Source: Deltaproteobacteria bacterium
Lineage (GTDB): Bacteria > Lernaellota > Lernaellaia > JACKCT01
Length of the DNA: 64,000 nt
NCBI GenBank assembly: GCA_027493875.1
Contig: JAOSJX010000025.1
Coordinates: forward strand, 62,001 to 126,000
Direction of reading: 5' to 3'
Position 1 is the first letter of the stretch. Each line of letters begins with the position of its first letter. The position numbers and the translations under genes were made by a program. The notes beneath the pieces are model-generated. The model ran no database searches and had not been told where the DNA came from. It saw nothing but the letters and a program-made list of their open reading frames with translations. Below, piece after piece: positions 54,210 to 62,955 of the stretch.

Positions 54210-54819
54210 CCAGTAGCCAGTCGCCAATGGCCAGGGGAGAGCCGGCGCGTAAAATTCGACGACGAACGGGAATCAGAGAACCTCGTAAAAGCTCGCAAAC
54301 GAAGGAAGCAAAAATAGGCGGAGACAGGACTCGCGATGCCTCCCGTGAAAAGTTATCGTGATCTGTTGGTTTGGCAAAAAGCGATGGGATTTGTTGCTCT
54401 TTGTTACCGGGCAAGTGACAAATTACCGACTGGCGAGGAATACGGATTGAAGAGTCAAATTCGACGAGCCGCCGTGTCGATCCCGACCAATATCGCCGAG
54501 GGTCATGAAAGAGGTAACCCTCGCGAGCTTGCGCGGTTTCTCGGCTATTCAAAGGGTTCTCTTGCCGAAGTCGAAACACTATCTCTCCTCGCACTGGAAT
54601 TTGGGTTTATCGCGCAGGACGGCGTCGACGATATTCTGGAACGGGCATCGGAGATCGGGAAAATGGTCAATGGGCTTGTCCGGTCCACCGGTGTGAAAAC
54701 GGCGACAGCCCGATAAGGTTCAAAAGTAGAAAAAACATGACGATCCGCACGAACAAAATATTTCCGGCGGCGCGATGCCACCAACTGGCGACTGGCGACT
54801 GGCGACTGGTGACTGACTA
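54207..54819. mobile_element. Putative small element: four-helix-bundle gene between inverted heptamer arrays
   Basis: The left array has four TNGCCAG-type heptamers (54207-54234). The right array has four units of the reverse complement, CTGGCGA or CTGGTGA (54785-54812). Between them lies one gene of the S23/four-helix-bundle family with its own leader. The unit of about 610 bp sits exactly between gspE and gspF, which are normally adjacent. The same heptamer array occurs alone at 22690-22731. Mobility is inferred from this structure; no transposase is encoded. Confidence 0.6.
54336..54716 (+). CDS. Four-helix-bundle protein (23S rRNA IVS/S23 family)
   Basis: A 126-residue protein beginning MPPVKSYRDLLVWQKAMGF and containing YGLKSQIRRAAVSIPTNIAE, GHERGNPRELARFLGYSKGS and LAEVETLSLLALEFGFI. 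These are the hallmarks of the family first seen in 23S rRNA intervening sequences and related to bAvd of diversity-generating retroelements. It predicts a pentamer-forming four-helix bundle with a basic surface that may bind nucleic acid. Its function is unknown. It interrupts the gsp operon and is bounded by inverted heptamer arrays. Confidence 0.9.
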   Translation: MPPVKSYRDLLVWQKAMGFVALCYRASDKLPTGEEYGLKSQIRRAAVSIPTNIAEGHERGNPRELARFLGYSKGSLAEVETLSLLALEFGFIAQDGVDDILERASEIGKMVNGLVRSTGVKTATAR

Positions 54820-54823
54820 ACCC

Positions 54824-56061
54824 ATGCCGGTATTTAGCTACAAAGCCATGGACGCCCGCGGGAAGACCGTGAGCGGCATTGTGGACGCGGAGTCCGAAAA
54901 GGCGGCGAAGGCCAAGCTGCGCAAGGACGGCAAATTCCCGACCTCGCTCACGCAAGCGGAAGAGGGCAAGCTGACGCGCGGCAAGGGCCTGTCCATGGAG
55001 ATCGACCTGCGCGTGCTCATGGGACGCGTCAAGACGCGCGATCTGGCCATCGCCACGCGGCAGTTCTCCACGTTGATCGGTTCCGGCATTCCGATGGACA
55101 GCTCGCTGCAAGCGCTCGCCAAGCAGGTGGACAGCCCCGTGCTCACCAAGGTGTTCAGCCAGATACGCGAGCGCGTCACGCAGGGAACCTCGCTGGCCAA
55201 TGCGCTCAAGGAGTTCCCCAAATACTTCAGCGCGCTGTTCGTCAACATGGTTAACGCCGGTGAGCAATCCCGGAACGCTCGACACGGTCCTTACGCAGCT
55301 CGCCGATTTCACCGAGGCCACGCTCGACCGCGAACAGAAGATCAAGGCCGCGCTCATCTATCCGATTTTCATGACCATCATCGGCTCGGGCATCATGTTC
55401 TACCTTGTCGGGTTCGTCATTCCGAAAATCACGCAGATCTTCGAAGGCATGAACAAGGCGCTGCCACCCATGACCACGGCGCTGCTCGGCTTTGCCAATC
55501 TCGTGCGAGGCTATTGGTGGCTCGCGGCCATCCTCGGCGGGCTCGGCTATTACGGCTTTCGCCGCTGGCGCGACACGCCGAAAGGACGGAGCCGCTACGA
55601 CGCTTTCGTCCTACGCACGCCCGTCGCCGGACCGCTGGTCCGCAAGATCGCGGTCAGCCGCTTCACGCGCACGCTCGGCACCCTGCTGCGCAGCGGAGTG
55701 CCCATCATCGAGTCGATGAATATCGTCAAGAACGTCGTGACGAACGTCATCATCGAAAAAGGCGATCGAACAGGCGAAGGACAACATCCGCGAAGGGCAG
55801 TCGATTGCCAAGCCGCTGGAGGAGTCGGGCGTCTTTCCGCCGATGGTGATTCACATGATCGGTGTCGGCGAACAAACGGGCGAACTGGAAGAAATGCTCT
55901 TCCGCATCTCCGACGCCTACGACCGCGACGTCACCGCCACCATTCAGGGCCTCATGTCCGTGTTCGAACCCGCCATGTTGCTCGCCATGGCCGGCGGCGT
56001 CGGCTACGCCGTCCTCGCCATTCTCATGCCCATCATGGACATGACCTCGGGATTGCAATAG
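54824..56061 (+). CDS. gspF: Type II secretion platform protein GspF (two frameshifts)
   Basis: Inner-membrane platform protein, about 412 residues. The N-terminus MPVFSYKAMDARGKTVSGIV is typical. The first GspF domain has TRQFSTLIGSGIPMDSSLQA and SLANALKEFPKYFSALFVNM. After a break near 55264 the sequence continues as GTLDTVLTQLADFTEATLDR and IKAALIYPIFMTIIGSGIMF (membrane). The second domain has FTRTLGTLLRSGVPIIESMN, then after a second break at the A5 run near 55756, IEQAKDNIREGQSIAKPLEE. It ends with the last membrane helix and MPIMDMTSGLQ. No gspG follows; the next gene is on the opposite strand. Confidence 0.88.
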
Positions 56062-56076
56062 CGCGGCCGTTCGTCC

Positions 56077-56716
56077 TTATTCGGTTTCTTCGACCCAAAG
56101 ATTGTTGACGACGGCGCGGACCTTGTCCGTGTAGAGCACAAGTTCGCGGATTTTTTTCACGTGCGCTTCCGGAGGGAACGGGCCCGGAAAGCACCACGAC
56201 GTTCATGTGCACATCCACGCGCAGATCCGCGGAACGCACCAGCCCCGACGCGCCGATCCGGCGGCGGACTTCTTTTTCGAGTTTCTGGTCCATGATGACG
56301 TCGCCCACGGATCGCGGATCGCCCGCGGGCCACGGGTGGTCGCGGCGCTTGACGACGCGCAGGTCGTTGCGCACCGAACGAACGCCGGGACTCGTCCGTG
56401 CCACGGCATCGACAAGATTGCGTTCGGCGATCGAGTCGACTTTGCCGCGCAGCGTGACGGCGCCGTCCTTCACCGTGGCGCGGACGTCGCGTGCGCCGAC
56501 GGTTTTGGTCGCCCACATGGACGCGGCGAGCCGGTCGCGGATCACGGGATCGGGCAGGACGGGAGACTTGCGCGCCTCCAGCGCCGCCGATCCCGCGGCC
56601 GGAATCAGCGGGTCCTTCGGCTCCTCGTCTTTTTGATCTTCGTCGTCCGCCGCCCACACGCCGGCGGCCGTAGCGAGCATCAGTAAAAGGGTGAGTAAAG
56701 CAATCGTGCGGGTCAC
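56077..56716 (-). CDS. Secreted BON-domain protein (frameshifted near 56180)
   Basis: About 212 residues. Signal peptide MTRTIALLTLLLMLATAAGV ends VWA, then an Asp/Glu/Lys-rich stretch. Two BON modules follow: VIRDRLAASMWATKTVGARD with VTLRGKVDSIAERNLVDAVA, and LEKEVRRRIGASGLVRSADL with NVVVLSGP. After one extra base near the C3/G3 run at 56177-56183 the frame continues FPPEAHVKKIRELVLYTDKV and NNLWVEETE to the stop at 56077. BON domains bind phospholipid membranes in periplasmic proteins. The GTG start overlaps the upstream stop as GTGA. Confidence 0.82.
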
Positions 56717-59256
56717 GAGCCCTCCGGCGCGAGCGATCCCGGCATCGCGGCCATCGCGTGCTTCGGTCCCGTGCGTCCCGCCGTGACCTGACGATAAAAC
56801 AATCGGCGGTTCCATGCGAGATCCGCGCCGTCGCCCGCTTTCCAGAGCGCCTCGTGGTAGCCCGGTTCCCGCCGGCCGAGGTCGAACACGCGGATCACGC
56901 CGGCGTTTTCGTCCAGAACTTCGACGCGCGCGTCGCCCGCCTCGGAAACGTAACACCCGAGCCGCCAGCCGCCGCCGGGCAGCGGCGACACCGGCAAAAC
57001 GGGCGGCGCCGCGAACGGTCCGAGCACGCGGTCGCCCGCGTCGTTTTTTTCGACGAGCAGGAAGTACGTCGTCACGCCGGTCATGGGTGCGTGGGGATCG
57101 CGGTAGCTCGCTTTTCCGCCGCCGGGCGCGGCGTTCGTTTCCATGTACGCCGCGGGCTTTCCGCCGCCGTCGTCGCCGTATCGCGTCAGCACGGTCAACC
57201 CTTTTGTCTTGCGTCCGAAGCGCGATTGCCACGACAGGGTCGCGGCGCCCTCGGCGCGCCCCGCCGAAATTTTCTCAAAGGCGGCATAGTCCGGGTGCGT
57301 CAAAAAGTACGGGCTCGACCAGGCGCGGCGGCCGTCGGTCTGCGTGACGCGGACGTAGTACCAGGAGGGGGCCGCGAATTTCTTATCCGTCCACTCGCCC
57401 GTCAAGACGAAATTTTCGTCGCCGCGTTCCGCGTACACCGCCCGGCCGTTCTTGACGATTTCCACCGAAAGCAGAGGGCGCGTCCCGGCGGCTTCGAACG
57501 TGAACACCGGTTTGTCCTTGGGCTGAAAGTCGCGCCCCGCCGGACGGCCGTCCGCCGAGACGGAAAGGATGATGCGTTCGCCGGTGGTCGCGTAGGTGCG
57601 GCCGTTCGCGACGGCGTCGAACACCGTCCGCCGCGTGAGCGCGCCGGACCAAAACGCGGTGAGCCCGCCGGGCCCCGGTCCCCAGTCGGACGCGCCGGGC
57701 CGGCTGTCGTAACCGCCGGACGCGCCGACGACGCCGACATGAAATCCCCGCGCCAACGCCGACACCGCGGAGCCGCGCTCCGTGAACGGCTCAACACGGC
57801 GCGGATCGCCGGGCGTTTCCGACACGCCGAGGCGCGACGAAATTTCGAGCGCGCGCGTGCGCCCGAGGTCCAGGTGGTCCAGGTCGTCGCCGCGGGCCGG
57901 TGACGCCGGGGCGTACGGAATCAGCAGCGCGTTTTTCGGCAACGATTCGTAGATGAACCGCTTGGCCGCGTGGCCGGCCAGGAATCCCGCGGGCGTGCGC
58001 GCCCACGAATAGGGCCGGGCGCCCGGCACAAGCAGCTCCCAGTCCTCGCGCGGTCCGGACGCCGGGATCGCCGGGTCCGCATCGCAATCGTCATAGATCA
58101 CGGTCGCGCCCGCGCCGAGGGCGATGTCCCAACCGAGCAGCGGAACGTAGTCGCCCGCCCGCTGCGCGGTGACGCACAAGCCCGTCTGCCGTTCCCATTC
58201 CGCCGTGCCGATTCGCCAGGATTCGTCAGTGAGCGCCGCGAAGGACAGCGCGCCGGGACCGCTCGCGAAGGCGTGATATTCCTCCGGCGTCCGAAGTCCG
58301 GCCGAGTCCGACGAGTAACCGCGCAAATCGCCGAAGTAGAGCCGCTTCGCTTTCTTATCGCGCGTCACGAGGATCGGGTTGGACAGCGCGGGCGGAATCT
58401 CGCCGCGGAACCGCGCGCGGAGATACCGGTATCCTTCGTCGGTCAACGATCCGGCGGGAAGACGCGTCCACGCTTCATCGACGGCGGTGCGCGGCGGCGC
58501 TTGGTGGGCGGTTTCCTCGGCGCCGCCGGCCACCGGCGTCTCGTCGAGCGTCACGTGGATCGGAACGCGCGGCACGGCCGGGTTTCCGTACTCGTCGAAG
58601 AAGGTGAGCGTAACGTCGAAAGGCCGGTCCGCGGCCACCACCGACGGCGCCACGATCGCCGCGCGGACGGGATGCGCGGCGCGGATATCCAGCGCCCCCG
58701 CCAGCGGAAGCGGCGTGAACCGCCCGTCGCCGTTCCAGTCCGCCGCAACGATCGGCCGAAAGGACGGCGTCGCCGCTTTGGGGGCGCCGAAGGCGGGCGC
58801 GCCGTCGCCGCCCGGCCCGATGTGGATCGCCACCAGCGAGCGGATCGGCCACGGTTCCTTGCCCGGCGACACCGTAAACGCCCAGCGGCGCCCCGAAACG
58901 CCTTTGATTTCAGCGTCGACGTCGGCGCCGTCCACGGTCACGTGCACGAGCCGGCTCGCATCGCCGTCAGCGGGCCACGCCGCGGAACCCTCGGGACGCA
59001 CGCCGTCGTAGGCCGGCGGAAAAAACACGGCGAGACGGCCGCCCGCCGCCAGCCCGGCGTCCGGCTGCCGGCAACTGATGCGGAGCGGGAGGCGCTCCGC
59101 CGCGGCGACGGCGCCGGACGGCTCCATCCGGCACGCGCCCGGCGACACCGCGGCTCCCCGCGGCGAACAACCGAGCATCCCCACGACGCATCCTAGGACG
59201 AGAAGGGCCGGAAAAAAACCGGGAGGCGGACGGCGCGCGGCATGGCGCGCCAACAT
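56713..59256 (-). CDS. DUF3604/PHP-like lipoprotein with degenerate metal site
   Basis: An 847-residue lipoprotein. The N-terminus has a long basic start, a hydrophobic segment FFPALLVLGCVVGM and lipobox LGC. The central region matches DUF3604 proteins: LYFGDLRGYSSDSAGLRTPE, FAALTDESWRIGTAEWE, VPLLGWDIALG, LARGFHVGVVGASGGYDSRP and ALTRRTVFDAVANGRTYATTG. In the family the first motif is usually GDLHxHS and the late one SSDxH; here the histidines are replaced, so metal-dependent catalysis is doubtful. The C-terminal 250 residues are beta-rich and include a FlgD-like final module (GVIRVFDLGRREPGYHEALW). It is co-transcribed with the BON gene. Confidence 0.78.
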   Translation of the reverse strand: MLARHAARRPPPGFFPALLVLGCVVGMLGCSPRGAAVSPGACRMEPSGAVAAAERLPLRISCRQPDAGLAAGGRLAVFFPPAYDGVRPEGSAAWPADGDASRLVHVTVDGADVDAEIKGVSGRRWAFTVSPGKEPWPIRSLVAIHIGPGGDGAPAFGAPKAATPSFRPIVAADWNGDGRFTPLPLAGALDIRAAHPVRAAIVAPSVVAADRPFDVTLTFFDEYGNPAVPRVPIHVTLDETPVAGGAEETAHQAPPRTAVDEAWTRLPAGSLTDEGYRYLRARFRGEIPPALSNPILVTRDKKAKRLYFGDLRGYSSDSAGLRTPEEYHAFASGPGALSFAALTDESWRIGTAEWERQTGLCVTAQRAGDYVPLLGWDIALGAGATVIYDDCDADPAIPASGPREDWELLVPGARPYSWARTPAGFLAGHAAKRFIYESLPKNALLIPYAPASPARGDDLDHLDLGRTRALEISSRLGVSETPGDPRRVEPFTERGSAVSALARGFHVGVVGASGGYDSRPGASDWGPGPGGLTAFWSGALTRRTVFDAVANGRTYATTGERIILSVSADGRPAGRDFQPKDKPVFTFEAAGTRPLLSVEIVKNGRAVYAERGDENFVLTGEWTDKKFAAPSWYYVRVTQTDGRRAWSSPYFLTHPDYAAFEKISAGRAEGAATLSWQSRFGRKTKGLTVLTRYGDDGGGKPAAYMETNAAPGGGKASYRDPHAPMTGVTTYFLLVEKNDAGDRVLGPFAAPPVLPVSPLPGGGWRLGCYVSEAGDARVEVLDENAGVIRVFDLGRREPGYHEALWKAGDGADLAWNRRLFYRQVTAGRTGPKHAMAAMPGSLAPEGS

Positions 59257-59336
59257 TCGTCCCGCGGGCGCGTCGTGTCAACCGAGATATTCCGCCGTTC
59301 GGGCGTTATGATATCATACCGTCTCGGGAGGACCCC

Positions 59337-60056
59337 ATGAAAATAGAATATTTATACTTCGGTGTCGTGGCGATGATGGTCGGGATCGGGTTGGTTGTCG
59401 CCTGTTCGAATAATGATGACGGGGGCGGGTCGGTTTCCGGGAGCGATCCCTCCGCGCCCGAGGGAGGCGATGAAGGCGCCTTCGGCGACGATGACGACGA
59501 TAACGCCGACGATGATACCGAGGACGATCCTTTTGACGGCGAAAATTCGTGCCCCTTCGACTACAGTGAAAATCCCGGCTGCGACGAGGACGACGAAGCC
59601 TGCCGCATGGCGGTTTTGATCAATGTCGCGCGCTTCGGCAACGAGGACGAAAGCGACTGCGCGGTCCCGATCCAATGGAGCGGCGCGCTCGCGGCCGTCG
59701 CGCTCGCGCACGCGCAGGATATGTGCGAACGCGGCTACGTGGCCGAGGCCACGCCGGAAGGAGAGGATTTCGCGGACCGCTTGGCCGACGCGGAGATTAT
59801 TGTCGTCCGTCACGCGGAGAATAACGGCAAAATCACCGACGAGGAATTCGATATCACCGACCTCCATAACGCCTTCATGGGCGGCGGCCCCTGCCTTGAG
59901 AACGAGCGCGGCCATATTCTCGACCGGGATCTCACGCACGTCGGCGTCGGCGTGCATCATTGCACCGACGGTTTTCTTTACGTCACCGAGGACTTCGGGA
60001 CCTTCGACGCCGACGAGCTGCGCGATGACCTGCACGAGTTCTGCGACGGTAAATAA
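59337..60056 (+). CDS. CAP/SCP-domain lipoprotein 1 with acidic spacer
   Basis: A 239-residue lipoprotein. Signal peptide KIEYLYFGVVAMMVGIGLVV has lipobox VAC and is followed by an Asp/Gly/Ser-rich spacer to about residue 65. The CAP (cysteine-rich secretory protein/PR-1) domain begins ACRMAVLINVARFG and shows VPIQWSGALAAVALAHAQDM, and ENERGHILDRDLTHVGVGVH with HCTDGFLYVTEDF. The canonical first His (FxHxxPDG) segment is altered here (YVAEATPEGEDF). Such proteins act outside the cell, but their biochemical role in bacteria is mostly unknown. A similar gene follows 64 nt later. Confidence 0.85.
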   Translation: MKIEYLYFGVVAMMVGIGLVVACSNNDDGGGSVSGSDPSAPEGGDEGAFGDDDDDNADDDTEDDPFDGENSCPFDYSENPGCDEDDEACRMAVLINVARFGNEDESDCAVPIQWSGALAAVALAHAQDMCERGYVAEATPEGEDFADRLADAEIIVVRHAENNGKITDEEFDITDLHNAFMGGGPCLENERGHILDRDLTHVGVGVHHCTDGFLYVTEDFGTFDADELRDDLHEFCDGK

Positions 60057-60120
60057 ACTCACAATTCGGCCGCGGCGGGCGCGTTTTCGCCTTCCGGCGC
60101 GCGTGTGATATGATCGCCGG

Positions 60121-60833
60121 ATGCTGAACGGACGTCCGGCGATTCTATTGTTGGCCGCGGCGCTCGCCGCCCTCGCGGCGGCGGGCCTGCCGACGAGCGG
60201 ATGCGTCGCGACCGAAGAGGACGACGACGGCACGCTGGCCAATAACGGCCCTTCCAGCGCCGGGGACGACGACGGCGGCGGCGATGGCGGTGACGGGGAC
60301 GACGACGCCTTCGACGGCACCAACGACTGCAACATCGACTACAGTCAGAATCCCGGATGCAACGCGTCCGACGAAGCCTGCGCCATGGCGATTCTCATCA
60401 ACGCCGACCGTTTCGATCATCCGGACGAAAGCGACTGCGCGCCGGCGATCCGGTGGCACGGCGAACTCGCGGCCGTCGCGCTCGCGCATTCGAAGGACAT
60501 GTGCGCCCGGCAGTTTTCGCGCACGTCAATCCGGACGGCAAGGACCCCTTCGACCGGATGGAAGACGCGGGCATCGCTTTTGTGGCGGCGGCGGAGAACA
60601 TCGCGATGGGAACGGACGGGGCGTTCGACGTGGGCGATTTCGAAGATCTGTTCATGGACGAACCCGAGTGCGCGCAGAATCACCGCGGCAACATTCTCAA
60701 CCGCGACCTCACGCACGTGGGCATCGGCGTGCATCATTGCGGCGACGGCAATCTCTACGTTACGCAGGATTTCGGGACCTTCAGTTTCGACGATATCCGC
60801 GACGATCCGCACGAATACTGCGAAGGGGGATGA
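60121..60833 (+). CDS. CAP/SCP-domain lipoprotein 2 with acidic spacer (frameshifted near 60518)
   Basis: About 238 residues, a tandem paralogue. Signal peptide ILLLAAALAALAAAGLPTS with lipobox SGC, then an Asp/Gly-rich spacer. The CAP domain has ACAMAILINADRFD, PAIRWHGELAAVALAHSKDM, and after adding one T to the T4 run at 60513-60516, RQFFAHVNPDGKDPFDRM, the typical CAP His motif. NHRGNILNRDLTHVGIGVHH and LYVTQDF complete it. Unlike paralogue 1, the His motif is canonical. The stop overlaps the start of the next gene as ATGA. Confidence 0.82.
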
Positions 60834-61111
60834 TGGTGGGCGCTTTTCCGACCGGGAGCCCGAAGGATCTGGTGAAGTCCATCGCCGACGGATTCACGTC
60901 GTTTACCGCCGTTTCGCTCAAAAAATTCCAACCGCCGCACTTGCGGCTGCTGTTGCAGAACCTCGACATCGTCGAGCGGGAAATCCGGCGCGAACAGGTG
61001 GACGACAACGATTTCGAGGGTGTGCGTAAAAAGAACTTCCGCCTCGGAAACCTCAAACGCGCCCGCCTCGTCGTCCACGGCTTCATCAAGCACCGGCGAA
61101 TTCAGTTGTAA
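60830..61111 (+). CDS. Hypothetical protein, 93 aa
   Basis: A 93-residue protein starting MMVGAFPTGSPKDLVKSIAD and containing FTAVSLKKFQPPHLRLLLQN, LDIVEREIRREQVDDND and a basic C-terminus LGNLKRARLVVHGFIKHRR. It is predicted soluble and mostly helical, with no recognised family. Its ATG overlaps the CAP gene stop (ATGA), so it is translationally coupled to it. Confidence 0.6.
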   Translation: MMVGAFPTGSPKDLVKSIADGFTSFTAVSLKKFQPPHLRLLLQNLDIVEREIRREQVDDNDFEGVRKKNFRLGNLKRARLVVHGFIKHRRIQL

Positions 61112-61157
61112 TCGGTCCTTCTTGGGGCGGTCCGGGAATACGCCGGGCGCCGATCGT

Positions 61158-62633
61158 TTACGCCGCAACTTTGTTGATGATCTGCATGACCTTGTGCGTG
61201 CGGTGGTCGCGGGGTATTTCGGGGAGCTGCGTGAAGGTGAGCTTGAGGTTTTCGCGCGCGCCGTGTTTTTTGAGGTAGGCGCCGAAGACGCGCACGATTT
61301 CCGCGCGCACCTGCTCGGCGTCGCGCCCGTCCTCCGGGACGAAGTTGACGTGCAGGCGATCGGTTTTTTCCTGAACAATCTGATACTGGCGCAGGCCCGG
61401 CACATCCATGAACGCGACGAGCAGCGGCGTGGGCAGGATGACGACGGAGCCGCCTTGCGCGCCGGGCAGATGCAGCGTGTGGTTGGTGCGTCCGAGGATT
61501 TTGATGCCGACGGTCGGCATGCCGCACGCGCACGGTTCCGTATTGAAGATCAGCGAGTCGGTCATCTCGTAACGCACGAGCGGCATCAGGTAGTTGTACA
61601 AACTGGTGACGTAGATTTTGTCGCCGCGTTCGCCGGGCGGCACGGGGCGGCCGTCGCCGTCCACGTTTTCGACGAGAATCCAGTCCTCGTTGAGATGGTA
61701 GGTGCCCTCGTTGCAGGTTTTCGCCAGGCCAAGCACCTCGGTGGCCGCGTAGATGTCGTACACGACCACGCCGGGCCAGGCGCGTTTGACCTTGCGCATG
61801 ATGTCGTCGGTGAACGGCTCGCCGCCGGCGGTGATCATCGGCGGATTGATATTCAGTTCGCCGCGTTCGCGAAAGCGCGCGAGGATGTCGAGCATGCTGG
61901 GATAGGAATGAAGGCCGAAGGGGTTGATCTCGTTCAGGCGGTCGACGATGACCTGAAAGGGGTCGGTGATTTCCAGCAGGTTGATGTCCACCACGCGGCG
62001 CGTCCAGCTTCCCATGATGCGCGGGATGAGCACGCTGGCGTAGTGCCCCTGCATGGGGATGACGGCCGCGGCGGGCAACGGCGCCACCGGCGCGGCGGCG
62101 ACGCGCAGCCAATCGCGGAATTTGAAGCGCGGAAACTGCCCGCCGGACGTGAGGCTGAGCGCCTGCCCCATTTCCCAGGCCCACTGGTCACTGAGAAAAA
62201 TGCCGCGCAGGCCGGAGGAGCCGGAGGTGTGCGAGGCGACGTAGCGCCCGAGGAAAAGCTGGCCGACGCGTTCGGGATCGGCGACGAACGCCGCCGCTTC
62301 CTCGCGCGTGGCGGCGGGGTCGGTGACGATGCGGTCGAAGTTTTCCATGAGCAGCGCTTTGTCCACCGGGCGGAAATCGCGGATGTCGAGGTTGTCCGGG
62401 TCCTTGCCGCGGACCTGTTCCGCGTAAAAGGGACAACGCGCAACGGCGTAACGCAACAGACGGCGAAGATTTTCGCGCTGCATCTGAAGAATGCGTTCGC
62501 GGCTGTAGAGGCGGCGGTGCCAGTTCATGATCGTCGCCGCTTTCACGACGCGCCACGAGTTGACGTACCGGACCATCGTGTCGGCCGGTTTGACGATTTG
62601 GCCGTAGGGGCGGTGGGTTACTTCGCGTTGCAT
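61158..62633 (-). CDS. PaaK-like AMP-forming ligase/adenylating enzyme
   Basis: A 491-residue member of the ANL adenylating superfamily close to phenylacetate-CoA ligase and CapK. LLRYAVARCPFYAEQVRGKD is the typical start. VASHTSGSSGLRGIFLSD is the ATP-binding P-loop, followed by PPMITAGGEPFTDDIMRK, VYDIYAATEVLGLAKTC (A5 motif) and LVRYEMTDSLI (A7, Asp for ribose). The end, EIPRDHRTHKVMQIINKVA, carries the late Lys region. It activates a carboxylic acid as an acyl-adenylate; the substrate cannot be named. It is not obviously linked to its neighbours. Confidence 0.88.
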   Translation of the reverse strand: MQREVTHRPYGQIVKPADTMVRYVNSWRVVKAATIMNWHRRLYSRERILQMQRENLRRLLRYAVARCPFYAEQVRGKDPDNLDIRDFRPVDKALLMENFDRIVTDPAATREEAAAFVADPERVGQLFLGRYVASHTSGSSGLRGIFLSDQWAWEMGQALSLTSGGQFPRFKFRDWLRVAAAPVAPLPAAAVIPMQGHYASVLIPRIMGSWTRRVVDINLLEITDPFQVIVDRLNEINPFGLHSYPSMLDILARFRERGELNINPPMITAGGEPFTDDIMRKVKRAWPGVVVYDIYAATEVLGLAKTCNEGTYHLNEDWILVENVDGDGRPVPPGERGDKIYVTSLYNYLMPLVRYEMTDSLIFNTEPCACGMPTVGIKILGRTNHTLHLPGAQGGSVVILPTPLLVAFMDVPGLRQYQIVQEKTDRLHVNFVPEDGRDAEQVRAEIVRVFGAYLKKHGARENLKLTFTQLPEIPRDHRTHKVMQIINKVAA

Positions 62634-62637
62634 CTAA

Positions 62638-62901
62638 TTATCGCATTTCATCGGCGATCGTTTCTCGAAGCGCACGGCTCTGCAATCTCCGCGTTTTCCA
62701 AAGCGCGAAGCGCACGGACATCAAGATCAATCGCAACTTGCCGCGCTTGCGAATCAAGGCCTTGATTCTCGCCCGACGGATAAAATCCGAGATCGCTTCG
62801 TCGATCGCGCGTTTTGCCGACCGCGTTCCGGTCAGGCGTTTTAAGCGCTTAATTGTTTCGTCGTCTATTTCGAGGGTCAGACGCATTGTCGATTCCGCCA
62901 T
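62638..62901 (-). CDS. VapB-like antitoxin, probably frameshifted, no toxin partner
   Basis: A ribbon-helix-helix antitoxin of 87 residues: MRLTLEIDDETIKRLKRLTG, SAKRAIDEAISDFIRRARIK and a short linker. In the given frame it ends RLILMSVRFALWKT..., unlike the family. One added G near 62733 would give GKLRLDLDVRALRALENAE, the usual VapB-type tail, with stop at 62648. No PIN-domain VapC is adjacent. The start may be ATG 62901 or 62886. Confidence 0.65.
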   Translation of the reverse strand: MAESTMRLTLEIDDETIKRLKRLTGTRSAKRAIDEAISDFIRRARIKALIRKRGKLRLILMSVRFALWKTRRLQSRALRETIADEMR

Positions 62902-62955
62902 TTTCCTATCGTGATTAACGTAACGGCGCGTGGGGCGCAAGAAACGCATGACGGA

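Noticed and set aside
61020-62765. A 581-codon plus-strand frame opposite the PaaK-like gene
   Set aside because: Antisense shadow; the minus strand carries clear adenylation motifs.
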